This document shows positions 1 through 12,289 of a stretch of 64,000 bases of DNA, piece after piece; positions within the stretch are counted from its first letter, which is position 1; each line of letters opens with the position of its first letter. A program made the translations under genes and the position numbers. The notes under the pieces are model-generated. The model saw only the letters and a program-made list of their open reading frames with translations, did not search any database and had not been told where the DNA came from. This DNA comes from Acanthosoma haemorrhoidale (taxonomy: Eukaryota > Arthropoda > Insecta > Hemiptera > Acanthosomatidae). The stretch is taken from positions 118,045,866-118,109,865 of the forward strand of contig OV884011.1 of assembly GCA_930367205.1 (NCBI GenBank), in the 5' to 3' direction.

Positions 1-65
1 TCTAATTTATCTTAGCTCATTGCTTGATGAATGGTGGCTTTATTTAAAATATGCATTGTTATATA

Positions 66-698
66 TTGTTGACGAGGGCAAACGCCACGTCGTTACATCA
101 CAAAGACACCATTTACGGTCATCCACCCAGGATTGCCGACCTTCCGTCACTTTGTGAACCCCGACAGGACCTCCTCGCCCGATCTACTCCTGACTCAACA
201 GCCACACCGAGTCATTGGATATCCGCCTTGGACTTTACCACCTCCGACCATCGGCCTGTGCTCTACGAACTAGAAGGTGACATGCCAGAGCCACCTGCTT
301 CTAGATACAGGTACGATGAGGCCAATTGGGACCTCTACAAGCATCTCATCAAGACCGAGTTGCTCACAATTACGCCCCCGAGACACACCTGTGATATCGA
401 TTACGCTATCTATCAGCTTCAAGATGTCATCGACCGAGCCGCCGATGCATCGATCCCGAAATTTTCTCCGAAGCCCTCTTCTCTGAGGAATCCTCCGGAT
501 CACATTCTATACCTGATTAGACAGCGTAACAATATCAAGAACAGGTGGTTTAGAACCAAAAACAGGGACTTAAAACCGGTTTTGAATGCTCTTACAAATC
601 AAGTTAAGTCCCTGATGGCCCAGTGGAAAAACTCGGGGTCTGGGAAGATCGCCTCACTAGTCTCCACGGTGACCACAAGCAATTGTGGAAGCTCGTGA
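66..698 (+). pseudogene. LINE endonuclease C-terminus and linker (broken)
   Basis: The frame contains ALDFTTSDHRPVLYEL, the SDHxP motif that ends AP-like endonucleases of non-LTR retrotransposons, then a charged linker with the RQRNNIKNRW and QVKSLMAQWKNS pattern that precedes the RT in Jockey-type proteins. The catalytic N-terminal part is absent. Around nt 632-640 the frame shifts into the one that carries the RT, so the reading past about residue 196 is nonsense. It belongs with the next entry as one broken protein. Confidence 0.8.
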
Positions 699-2221
699 AG
701 ACATGCAGGTCCAAAAAGAAAGGTGAGGCTGGCCGTGAACGGGCAGTTCATCCCCACCACCGAACAGGCGGACATACTGGATCATTACGAAGCTGTGAGC
801 CATGGCCAAGGGAGCCAATAGGAGCCCTCGACCCCCCCTCCCTCCCCACCACTACCGAAATCTACACCTCTCACCGCCAGGTCGCTGGCTTCATTCGAAG
901 AACGAACGGGAACAAGGAACCAGGTGAAGACTGGATCCAGAACATCCTACTTAAGCAACTACCGAGGAAAGGAATCTCGTACATCACCAACGTGTTAAAC
1001 TCCTGCTTCAGGCTGCACTATTTCCCTCAGAACTGGAAGCACGCTGTGGTCGTCCCCCTGTTGAAACCAGCGAAAAGCGGGTATGAGCCTTCTCATTACC
1101 GCCCCATCAGTCTGCTGACTCAACTCTCGAAACTGTTCGAGAGAATCATCCACCTACATCTCTCCGAGCACTGCGAGACGCAAGAAGTCATCCCACCAGA
1201 GCAGACTGGTTTCAGCACAGGCTTAAGTGCGGACAACAACTTGGTGAGACTGCAACACCACGTCGCATCGAACGTCGGGAGCAACAGAGCTACCGCTATG
1301 ATCTCACTGGACTGTTCGAAAGCCTTCGACTCTGTAGAGCACTACACCCTACTCCAACGTCTGAGGGAATACGAATTCTCGGAACAGCTACTGAACCTGA
1401 TGACTTCATACCTCAAAGGCAGAACTTTTTCGGTACGGATAGGCACCACGTCTACGGCCCGAAGAAAATACACTGCCGGTGTTCCCCAAGAATCAGTGCT
1501 AGGCCCCCTGCTGTTCAACATCTACACCGCCCACATCGTAGGAGCCTCGTACCCCAACTGTGAGGTATCGGCGTATGCAGACGACATAGGTGTCTACAGC
1601 ACTAGCATCAATCCCACCAGAGCCCTGAAATTTGCTGAGAGCACCAGTCAACTCATTGCTGAGAAACTCGACGCCATCAACATCAAAGTCAACCCGGTCA
1701 AGATGCAAGGAATTATATTTAGTTATAAATCTGGAAGAAAGAAGTTACCTAAATCCTTCGCCTAAGATGGCAAAGAGTGCTCCGTGACCAACAAGCTATG
1801 CTACCTTGGGATTACCCTCGGTAGACACTTGTCGTTCACGACACATCTCAGCAAGAGTGTTAGGAAAAAGTGCTACAGCCTAGGACACCTACTTCACAGC
1901 CCGGCTTTATCAGTACGCCTCAAGCTGCTGATTTACCAGAGCATCCTAAGACCTACTTTGATGTATGGGATCCCATTATTCAAGTATCTAACTCCTAACA
2001 CTCTAAAAACTCTCCAGCAATTCCAGAACAGAGTTCTCCGCACCTTCCTCAAACATACCCCGTTCGACCGAATGAAGGCAGACGAGATCCACGAAAAATT
2101 TGAAGTGCTCACCATCCAAGATTTTATCAAGAGACGACACATCAAATTTTTTGATTCACTTCGACACAGCCACAACCCACTATTCTCTGACCTTCAACCA
2201 CCACCAATGCCCGTCCCTCTC
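623..2221 (+). pseudogene. LINE reverse transcriptase (broken)
   Basis: RT motifs in order: PLLKPAKSGYEPSHYRPISLL (about 1055-1117), the FSTGLSADN region (1212-1238), motif A LDCSKAFDSV (1307-1336), GVPQESVLGPLLFN (motif B area) and the catalytic YADD (1574-1585). Expected downstream pieces follow: YLGITLGRHL, LRPTLMYGIPLF, FQNRVLR and IKRRHIKFFDSL. An in-frame TAA at 1763-1765 interrupts it. Between about 715 and 830 the true frame is another one (LAVNGQFIPTTEQADILDHYEAV), so two further shifts lie there. The key Asp residues are intact, but the protein cannot be made whole. Confidence 0.88.
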
Positions 2222-2762
2222 GTAATTTTCTCTTTCCAAAAGGGAAAAAGCCCACTACCTACTAGTTACATAGTAGGAACGGATGAAAATTCACCAGCCA
2301 ACAACCTAGTATATCTGGGAATTAAAATGGACAGACATCTCCATTTTAGTAACCATTTTACGAAGAAGTTGAAGCAAACATGCACGAAGTCTTACCGGCT
2401 TATTGTCTTCCCCCAATCTATCACTGCGTCTCAAGCTACTGATCAACAAGAGCATACTCAGGCCTACTCTGCTGTACGGTGCACCGCTTTTTTGTCATCT
2501 GACGTATACAACAGCTAAGAAACTCCAAAAATTCCAAAACGGTATACTAATGAACGTGGTCAGAGGTACTCCATTCGAGCAGCGGAGCAACAGTGAGCTT
2601 CACGAGATCTTTGAGCTGCCTACGGTGGATGAGTTCATCCAACGTAGAAATATCAAATTTTTCGGCTCCCTGCAATACTTGACAAACCCGATGCTTAACA
2701 CGATAACCCCCACTCCGTTCCCCCATCGATGGCAGGACGCTGTCGCGGCTGGAACGCTTTAG
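2222..2762 (+). pseudogene. Second, diverged LINE RT C-terminus fused in tandem
   Basis: Right after the first copy reaches its C-terminal end (about 2221), the text restarts at VIFSFQKGKSPLP, which lies upstream of the same region, and repeats it: YLGIKMDRHLHF, SILRPTLLYGAPLF, FQNGILMNVV, EFIQRRNIKFFGSL and a stop at 2760-2762. A frameshift near 2400 splits it. This copy is closer to the LINE at 60612-61533 than to the copy just before it, so it comes from another subfamily. It looks like a chimera or an insertion at the very end of the older ORF. Confidence 0.8.
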
Positions 2763-2811
2763 TCTTAGGTTCTAGGTTTAGGTTTTAGTGTTTTCCACGG
2801 TCGCGAGCTGA

Positions 2812-2829
2812 AGGTGAGCCTCATCACCT
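2812..2829 (+). other. LINE 3' UTR hairpin
   Basis: AGGTGA, a 6-nt loop GCCTCA, then TCACCT. The same stem-loop occurs in the 3' UTRs of the LINE copies at 61309, 62600 and, at the fragment edge, 58254 on the minus strand. It is probably an element the reverse transcriptase recognises. Confidence 0.55.
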
Positions 2830-3027
2830 AGTGAGTGTATGTGTATTGGACTTATTAACAACAATCTGAAAGTATTATATTTTATGCACTCCTTAATATG
2901 CATCTGCGAATGCAGCACGAGGAGACAGCTGTAATTCCAAATTTATTTATTTATTTTTGTCATTGTATATATATATTATCAATAAAGAGGTTTTGAAAAA
3001 AAAAAAAATAATAAAAAAAAAAAATAG

Positions 3028-3310
3028 GCCGACACAGTGCATCCCCCTTCAGAGGCGGGGCCAGGTATGACCTGGCCGACTACAAACCAATGCCTAGTAC
3101 CCCTAGGCTCCACCATAGGTAGACTCTCACTACCTTCCCGAACCCACCCGCCTCCTTTAGGCATCCCACACCCCATATCCTTCTCATACATCCTTCAAAT
3201 GGGACTCCCCTTAGTGAAAGGCACCCATCAATCCAAAATAATTTTCCTTTTATTTTTCCCACATCCTATTTTTTATAAGGTTGAGAGCTATGGGGAAAAA
3301 AAAATATATA
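3028..3310 (+). repeat. Family A repeat (poly-A-tailed retroelement end)
   Basis: GC-richer block ending in a 9-A tail and a short TA run. It shares TAGACTCTCACTAC, CTCC..TAGT(G/A)AAAGG, CCAAAATAATTTTCCT and TTTATTTTTCCCACATCCTA with the copies at 15449, 48503 and 62347. No coding potential recognised. Either a SINE or the 3' UTR of an unseen LINE. It starts inside the A-rich tail of the LINE before it. Confidence 0.65.
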
Positions 3311-5734
3311 TATATTGTTAAAAATAAATGCAATATTATTACAGCATATCAGTACATTACTGTTGTGTACTTACTGTACCTTTTATTTATTTATTTTTTC
3401 TTTGCTTGTGGTTAATAAATTTTTTATTGGACAATTGTACAATACCCATAGCAGCAAAGTACTCCATAAATTTGATTTTGCAAAATTGGTTTCTGCAGGT
3501 TCAGACTTATGGTTATTTCTCATCCTTCAAATTAGTCCCTAATTAGAACAGGTCCCATAATCGATTGTTTTAGTATCAAAAGAAACTTCTTTCTAATGCC
3601 AGCTTGACAAAACAAACTGATTAATGTATATATTTTTATGAGCATCTATTATTTTTATTAGCTTAAGCAATGTAAAAAAGAATTAAAATTTTTCAAGTTG
3701 TACTGCTATTAATGGATTAAAATTAATTATTACTGGAAATTTATTAAATCAATTAGTTTTACTAACAAACATTTTCAAAGTTCACAGAATCGACCTACAC
3801 CAATTCAAGGTAAAAATGACATCATAGAAATATGGGGTTCCTAACCACTTGACAGGTCTAGGATTTTAAATTTTATTTTACTCACACTTGCAACTTGTTT
3901 TTAATTCTCATGTCTTGTTTCTCATTTTATCTTTTTAGTCCTGGGTTCTGGGCCTGTTGAAGAGGTGCATCATTTTATAATCACCAGGCTTTAGAGAAAC
4001 AAGGTAAGGTTTTATTTTATTTAACATAAAACACAAACTTAGTTTTACATTATCAAAAGTGAGAAAAACTAGGATTAAAAATAGAAGCTAACAGTTTAAT
4101 GGATTCAAATACTGGTATTGTTTCCACGTACCAATATTATATAAACATTAATTGATTTAAATAATTTATCCCTCAACATTATAGACATCTCAGGTTGGGT
4201 TCTTACCTATCAAACACTAATATTTTTACCTATATTTACTTTTATATTAAGAATTTAATATTTACCACTATAATCAAAGTGTTCACCATTTATAATTTTT
4301 AAAAAAATGCCATTTGTTTAAAAAAACAACAACTTTATTTTCCTAATTGTTAGGTAAATATTATATAAATGAACATATATTTAAGATTAAAACTTAAAAT
4401 GTAAGTTATGAAATATATTTATTTTATTTCTTCTAATCTGCACTCTTATTTTTGGTTATATCAACTTAAGAAAAAAATAGTTTGAAAAACTATAAATTTG
4501 AAAGTATATAAGGTAGTATGAGCTCTGGACACAAAGATAATGCTTTGGGCTGTAGAGAATGAGACCTGGCTGGGACTTTAGCTCAGACAGAGTATTGAGG
4601 TTGCAGCTGTACAAGACTGTTCCTCTTAGAATTTGAAATCACCAGATCGACTTGGGAACGTTGGCCTACCAACTTATTAGTCCCAACTTGGACTACCTCA
4701 ATTATTTTCTAGAATATTACGCATGGACCTTTCCGTTGACAATGTCAACTTGCGGTCATCTTTCAATCTCCTCGACCAAGAACGAGAATATAAACTTGTA
4801 TTCATTTATTCACGCGATATTGTTTAATCCTTATTTATTTATGATTGCGGCTATTTATAATAACAAAAATTACTATTTCAGAATTATAGGAGTTATTATC
4901 TAGTTAAATTTTAATTTCATACCTAGAGGTTTACATTTATTTTAAAATTATTTCATTGTATTTTTTTTAACAAATAATCGTTGGAATAGTAAATTTTATT
5001 TATAATTATTTTAATCAGGCCTGGTATTAAAATTTTGTTATTTATTAATTTGAAAACTAAGTGCATTACCATTGTGTGTGTATATATGCATATAGGATTT
5101 GGTGTAAATTCGAGATATTTGTTCAGTTATTTTTGTGCCATAGGACCATCTGAGTTTGAGTTATCACTTAGAGGGTTTTAATTCTTTAAGGATAACTGAG
5201 TGTAAACACTAATTACTTAGTAAAACTGTTGAAAAAAAAACTTATAAAAAATCAAACAAGTATGTAGTCTGTATCATTAGTGAATGTGTCCATTTGGAAT
5301 AAAATGCATAAAAAATCATAATCTATATTTATGTACTAAAGGTTAGTATCTATTATATATCTATATATGTGCATTTACGCAAAGAATTGTAGGAATTGAA
5401 GGATGTTTTAATATAAATTGTAATATAATAAGGTGTCTTTGCATGGACTGCATGTGCTCTCCTAGGTGTGTGTAGTGAATATATGTGTAAGACAGAAGCA
5501 ACTGTGAGAAATGATAGGAAAAAGTACAAAGGAGGAAATAAAGATAAGATTATAACATAATACATATATTATTCTGGACCCAAATACCATACATTATTAT
5601 AACAAAAGCAATTGTTATAATATATTGCCTTTTTTCTTTATTTCAGTATTACTGTACTATATTTAAGTTTTATTTTTTGGTTGCCTTCTCAATATTATTG
5701 AATATACACATTTGTCTCTGTAAAATGACTGAAC

Positions 5735-5795
5735 TGTAATCTAGAGGTTAGCCTGCTAACTTAACTGTTGAGACCTGGGTTTGGCCAAAGATTTT
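5735..5795 (+). repeat. tRNA-like SINE fragment
   Basis: GAGGTTAGCCTGCTAAC is followed about 25 nt later by GAGACCTGGGTTTG, resembling a mutated tRNA A box and B box. Similar relics occur near 24.07, 24.5 and 55.27 kb. Weak evidence. Confidence 0.3.
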
Positions 5796-7553
5796 TTTTA
5801 TGTGCGATGGGTCGGGTTGGGGGGTGACAGCCTTGTGAGGATAAATGTGTAGGGTCTTGAATAAAGTATAACCAAATATGGTTAAGAAAACCAAATTAAG
5901 TTTGAGAGGTAATTCTAATAACACTAGCATTTCAGCGCCATGTACCAAGGCAACAATTTTCAGTTAGCACTCTCTGTTCATGTGGTGTTGCCTAATGGAT
6001 TTATTTATTTTATTCTCATATTTGTCTCAGCAGAGTTGAAACATCAGTTGAGAGCAGGATATTCACCATCAGCTCGAACCATTGAGGATGATGGCCTGGT
6101 ACATTGAAAACATTCACAATTAATCAATAATAACTGAGTGTTATTTGATCATATTATATTAATGGGTTAAATCATTGAAATCATGCTACACAAAAGGGCG
6201 AATTGCATTTTCAGGTATTATCTATTCTCTAAGACTTCCTGGTATTATTTTATGTTAGGAATTACCCTGGCAGAAATATGTGAAAAAAATCCTAATCTCT
6301 ATGAGGTTAGGTGGCAGGATTAGACAATGATAGGTCTAAAGTGTTTTCTTTGAGCCCTTCCTTCAGACAATAATTATGAATGACCAGTCAATCATCTTCT
6401 CTGCCCAGCAAAATAGTTTATGTTTGCTTGTAGTAAAATTACTTAAAGTTTTTTCTTTAGAAATATCCGTATTGAAATATTACATGCAATCAATACAAAG
6501 TATTTTAAGTCTTGCTTTGGTCTTCAGGTTTAAAAATTAAATAGTCACTCACTTATATGTAAAAATAATACAATAATTTTCTTTCTATAAAACTTTTATT
6601 TATTACTGAAGGAATGAAAACATAAAAATTATAAATTCCTAAATATTTTTAACTTTTAATAAACAATGGTATTATATAGAAACATGTGATTAAATATTTA
6701 TAATATTTTAATGTAAACAAAAACAGCTTCTAGACTGTTTTATAACAATAAAATTAACTATTTCAAATAATTTGTTTTTAAATGACTATATACAAAACAA
6801 TGTAGATTATAATAACATTTAATCATGACAAATAAGTCATTAACAACACCTTACTTCACAACATATATAGCATATAACATATGTTATCGTTTATATATTT
6901 GTATAGGCATATATAAACTAATAATTCAAATATAAAAACATTGGCCTTTGAAAGTCACACGTTGCTGGAAAGGACAGGAATTTATATGTATATCACATGC
7001 ATAATTGAAAATATTTTATTTTATAATAATGTACCTTTATAAGAAAGGCTTAATAGATGTCTACTCATTTTTTATTTGATTCCTAATATTTAATTCTATT
7101 GTATAGCTTTGGTAGAGGATGTTGTTAAAAAATGAAACGTTAGCACAGTTCTTTAGATTTCATAAATATGAATTGTCTTCTTGCAAAGACCTTAACGATA
7201 CAGTAGCTAATTCTCTCTGGATTAAAAACACTACAGTTTTGAAAATCAACACTTCTAATCATACTATTCTCTTAGGAGAGTTTTATTAGATTAGTTAATT
7301 TTATTGAAACGACTAAAGCTCTTAGTTAGCATATATAAAGGATTGAATTACCAAATAATAATGATACAATTGGGAAATGACCATGATAACTTAAGATGCT
7401 TTTTCAGGAAGGAAATCGACGTCACTTTAAGAGAGCAGGGTGATTTTAGTTTTTGCAGTTAATTGCGTTCATTGTAACAAAATATTCCAGTATTAATTGA
7501 TGGAAATAGAAATTCAATCTTAATCCTAATCAATTAATTCTAGTATATTTGAG

Positions 7554-7594
7554 AATTGATCAAACTTCGAATTGATCAAACTTCGAATTGATCA
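7554..7594. repeat. 16-bp tandem repeat, 2.6 copies
   Basis: Unit AATTGATCAAACTTCG repeated exactly twice plus nine bases. Very recent, since there are no differences between units. Confidence 0.9.
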
Positions 7595-9619
7595 TTTATG
7601 AAACTAATTTACAGACATCACAATCTACTAGAATGGTTATCTTAAGGTGTCTATTGTCAGATAGATTTGCTGTTAATCACTTCCTATAGCTTATTTTCGG
7701 GATTAAATTAAGTCATTATTTGTTATTCTCATATTTCTTGGTATCAGAAGCAATTGACACTACACTTTTTTGTGCATAGGGTATTACATAACACTTACTA
7801 ATTGGTGCGAGTATTTAATGCTCCAGAATTTTTGTGATTAATTATCGTACTATAACTAACCCTTAAACAAGGCCCAAATTTGTTTTTCTATTTAAAGCAG
7901 TCTTGTAAGAATAATCTTTATTAGATAATTGGGCTTTGTCCACAATACAGAAAGTGTGAATGTTTTTTACTATGTTTTGTACTATTTTTACTATGTTTTT
8001 TAATATACTAGACTACTCATTTTTTAGGTAAATTTTCTGGAATTTCTGACTGGAAAACATTATAAGCATATGATTTTATTAAAATTATAATTAGCTTGAG
8101 CAACAAATTACTTTGAAAAAAAAAAAAAAACAGAAACAAAAGAAGATCTTTGAGTATTTATACAATTATTCTCATTTTGCTTTAAAAAAATATCCAATTT
8201 TTATTGAAATTAAATAAAAATTCAATCAGCCTGTATAAAAGGTACTTTAAGAATATTCAAATAATATTAGCACTCAGCTATAGCAGCTCCATTAGGGATA
8301 CTTATTATTTGCTATTTTTTTAAATTACACTGCTGATATGATCCCGGCCTAGTATCGCTGGTTTGAAAGAATGAGAATCATTTGCGATCGTCAAAACTGA
8401 TGCTAAAACATCACAGATGTAGAAGTTCTAAATTTTTTTCGATCCATTGCAAGATGATATCTTTACTTTACTTTAATTACTAAGCAAGCATTTTGTTGCC
8501 TTATTTTTTTTGTTACCTTCATACTATGTCAAAAGTAAAGTAGCTTTTAACTATAACATTGTCATAACAATATTTATAATAAATTATAAATAACTAAAAG
8601 AAAGCGTGATGATATACATACATATATAATAGATAAAAAATATTACTATTTATGAAGCATATCACAACTATTGTCAAGCTAAAAAAATATTTTAATGTGT
8701 ATATCTTATGATATTAAATCTTGAAATATAATAGTTTCATGGTTAAAACAAATATAACAGATGTTCATTGTTAAAATAAATTTATCCTCTCCAAAGTTAT
8801 AAGATATGGTCCATTTATATTACTTCAAACACTTTCACTCTTCTAATTTCCTAAACACACATTGTTTTACAATTACTTATATTTTGAGTATCAAAACTTT
8901 GCTAACCAACAAGACATTATTTAGTTTTTTTTACCAACATCTAGAATGTTTAGTTAGATTATAATTTATTTTTCAGTTTATAAGTATACAAGAATCCACT
9001 GGATTTAGTTTTACTCCAACATAAAATTTTCAAACCAAATATTTTTGATATTCTACACTAAAAGATAATAAATACTAAGAGATAAAGATTTATTGACAAA
9101 TAAAATATTACTCAATTGAGTGAAAATAATACATAAGTAAAGTCAATGTTCACATTTTAAAAGTATCAATAGTATTTGGCATTGCTTATATTTTTTCACT
9201 TTCTTTTTGAAAAACTAGAATAATAGATTTCAGTCAAAAAGTTGAGACAAAACACATGTAAATAAAACAAAATTAAAGCTACTATGACAACAACAAAACA
9301 CAAAAAATGTTGTTAATTAGCAAGCTTAGCCACAGCCATTTCTACGGAAATAATTTTTTTTGTTAAAATCAATTTAAAAAAAAATGCATAAAGTAATTTA
9401 TCCAAGACACCAGATAAACATAATTTAAGAAACTAATGGAGAATTGGTTCTCTAACATATTTAATAAAATTTCATTTATAAATGCATATTATTACTATAG
9501 TTAATTGTTCATACATTGAAGCCTACAAAAGGTTTATATCCCCTGCTCTTCGAAATAGGAAACACCTCGGAAGAACATGAAAAGGTTATCTTATTGTTAG
9601 CTTTGTGAAACATTTTCTT

Positions 9620-9910
9620 TCAATGACTTGTGGCTCTGTCATTAAAATGTTTTTGTGAGCAATTTAAAAGTCTCAGCTGACAGCTGCTTTGTGCGCTGAC
9701 CAGCCTATGTAGGATAGCCTTGCCACTTAGGGAGTCTCTGTTTTGAGTGTTGCTGCAGGATTGTTGTTGCCAGGTTCTGTTGTTCATGAACAAGGGCTGC
9801 ATCGCTGGAATTAACTCCCTTATGTCTTATGTTGTTTGGTCTAGTCAAGTGGTCAGTGTTAGAACCGGGCCGGTGGGACGTCTCCCATCGGCTCAACCTT
9901 TCCCTATAAC
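9620..9910 (-). other. Candidate further 3' exon of the cytochrome b561 gene
   Basis: A GC-richer island on the minus strand follows a good pyrimidine-rich acceptor, TTTCTTTGACATTTCAG. If joined to the donor at the end of the 11.6-kb exon, this acceptor (exon start 9910) gives only one extra residue (Leu) and then TAG. Using a second AG seven bases further on (exon start 9903) instead opens a frame of about 66 residues, ending at 9705, rich in Gln, Asn, Ser and Arg and without membrane segments. So the exon is either mostly 3' UTR or a long hydrophilic tail. I do not recognise the peptide. Support is composition, acceptor quality and the perfect donor upstream. Confidence 0.35.
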
Positions 9911-11625
9911 CTGAAATGTCAAAGAAAATGATTATTAATAATATGCTGTTTATTTGAAAATTATAAAGTAGAAATGTTTTTTACATAATTATTTCATCCA
10001 CTTGGGATGACATTATTTCAAAATTCAACAAAAAGTTAACCTCTTCGCCTGTGGTATGGATTATTAGAGTAAATGTTTACATATTACTTGAATGGATAGG
10101 ATTTGGAATGAGGCCATTAAAGATATAGTGGATGGGCTAAAGAAGGTGAAAGGAATCATGATTTAATCGTGTCTGTTGATATTATAAATTAAATTATATC
10201 TTTACTATGATTTACAATCCATTCATCCAGATTTATTAACAGAATTTAAATAAAATTTATTGTACTGTTTAGGGATCTGTGTTCTTTCATTTCATGAAGC
10301 AGTTACGTTAACCATCTTAGGATAGCCCTAAAAAAATTTCCAAGCAAATGGAAAATGTCAATAATTAATAATTAATGGTTTTGGTATTGGTCATAGTATT
10401 GTTAATAATTATTAGTCAATAGAAAAAGGCAGTAGGAGGGTCATGGTTTAAAAATTTCATTTTTCAAAAAGTCACAATCTTAGCAATTTGTAATAAGATT
10501 TAATATTCTTCAGTACATTGCACAAATAAAGGTAATCAAGAAATAATATGTTCGATTCTTTATGCACAAGTGGAGTACCCCAACGGTATGAGTATGTTGC
10601 ATAGTGGACAGTATGTTGCATAAAACAGTTTTATTTTATTTTGCCTTATAAGACACAGTTGTGATGTCTAACATATACTTGGCCCCGTTGTCACACATCA
10701 TTGCTAACTTGATGCCATATTTATTGGGCTTAGGGGATGTACATCCGAAATGGGTATTCTTTTTTTGTATCTGAAAAACAAATTTTTCCTATTACATGGA
10801 TGACCTCTTTCTAAAAAACAAATATTCAAGGATATACCATAAAAACAAAGAATTAGCTTTTAGTACATTTTATCTCATCACTTTTAATTGAGAAAAAAAA
10901 ATTCTGAGTCAATAAAATAATTAATTTGGATGAGTGAACACTTTCAACGTTTAGAGGTAGTCCTTCGTAATGAAGATGAACATACATTTTCGTCAGAGTG
11001 TAATGCTTAGTCCTAAAGCCTAACTACTTCTGAAAGAAAATGAAATATTTTACTTAGTTGTAAGTTGTAAGTTGATTGTTAGTGATGCCATTAGCACACC
11101 ATTGGTTGCCACCAGTGGGAGAAGGCACTGCTGGGAGGGGGGGGGGGATAGAGTGGTGAGGATGTTGATAACTTATAGGTTTTCGAAGTTCCTGTGCTAA
11201 TTGTTTCAACTAACATTACATTTCACATGTTATTAAATGGACAAAATTATTATAAAGTCAAACAAATGAAATAAATAAATGGAATAAATTGATTAAGTTG
11301 AAATGTTTCGGTACAAATATTTTTTTCCCCTATGGTATGAATCAGTAATTCAATTTAAGTTATTATATTCTAACACTGCATACTGTATTTATTGGTGTAA
11401 AGATTCACGATAATTTTCAAGCCAATTTTTTTACCAAAAAAATGAGCCTTGTCCACCAATAAATTTATACTTACAGTAATATGTTTTTTCACAGTTTTAA
11501 ATTTTTTGCAGGATTCTATCCACCCCTTGGCTACATTAGGAACATTTATAATACAAATTATTGTTTAAGAATAAATAGACCAGCACACCAACATCAATTA
11601 TTGCTCTTAGATTTCGGCAGGGTAC
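9911..11625. other. AT-rich stretch, possible last intron
   Basis: Nothing recognised apart from a G homopolymer run near 11139-11148. It would be the intron between the 11.6-kb donor and the 9.9-kb acceptor if that splice is used. Confidence 0.4.
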
Positions 11626-11776
11626 TTACCTCTCAGACAGGTATGATAATGGCTTGACGCGGAGGGTCTCTCTGCGAACTGCATATGAGATGAGTATGGC
11701 CAGAGCGACGAGAACCATCGCCAGCGCATTGATGATGATCACCTCCTGGCGATAAGGCCACTGGCTGTAGTCAGCC
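11626..11776 (-). CDS. Cyb561: Cytochrome b561 alternative 3' exon 2 (helix 6 and different tail)
   Basis: Acceptor TTTCTTAG, then G completing the split Gly, then ADYSQWPYRQEVIIIN, helix 6 (ALAMVLVALAILISY) and a basic tail ending PLSYLSER, with TAA at 11628-11626. It is clearly homologous to the exon at 22462-22612, sharing the IIIN and LVA helix pattern, but diverged throughout, with two extra residues before IIIN. The coding part has the same length, 151 nt. The stop TAA is part of a perfect donor, GAG AG|GTAAGTA, so the transcript could also splice on to a further exon (see 9620-9910). The exon is an unusual GC-rich island in AT-rich surroundings and is under evident coding constraint. 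Confidence 0.85.
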
Positions 11777-12289
11777 CTAAGAAATCAGAATTCATCAGTT
11801 AACATAGCAAAACATCTGGTGCAGATAAAGTGTGTTGGTATATACATGTTCATGGATTTTCATCATTGCAGTCATTTGGCTTTTTACAAAAGTAGGATTT
11901 AGATAAATGAGTATAGATAAGATGGTATATAGCAATTTATGAAACTTAAAACTAAATATTATTACTTGTCATTGATGAATATAAACACTATTAATAATTA
12001 TAACTGATCATTATGGATTGTTAAAAATTATTATATAAAAATTTCTCATTACTATTTTATAATACTTAAATTACTTCAACTATTTATCAAAAAGATAATT
12101 TGTGGAGGGTAAAATACATATCTGCAATCTATATATTAATATAATAATAAGTACAATACTTCATAAAATGACTTCTGAAGATAAAGTTTAAAGGGAAGCT
12201 AACACAAAGTATTTGACTTAAATAGCTACAATATCAATATTATTCATGATCTGCATAAGAAAGAATCCTATCAAACCAGTGGAGAACTC

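Larger units (their letters stand above)
66..3009 (+). mobile_element. Jockey-like LINE, decayed and chimeric
   Basis: A non-LTR retrotransposon without its 5' part: the end of an AP-type endonuclease, a reverse transcriptase, a C-terminal region, then a second C-terminal region from a diverged copy of the same family, a 3' UTR and an A-rich tail (2995-3009 and beyond). Family assignment to the Jockey clade is inferred from the endonuclease-to-RT layout, the RT motifs and the C-terminal LRPTLxYG...FQN pattern. Several frameshifts and a stop show it is dead. The left boundary is uncertain; no target-site duplication was found. A family A repeat follows directly in the A-rich tail. Confidence 0.85.
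3311..9619. other. AT-rich non-coding stretch
   Basis: No gene recognised. It holds simple A/T-rich sequence, a tRNA-like fragment (5735-5795) and a 16-bp tandem repeat (7554-7594). If the 9.6-kb exon is real this is downstream flank of the cytochrome b561 gene. Confidence 0.6.
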
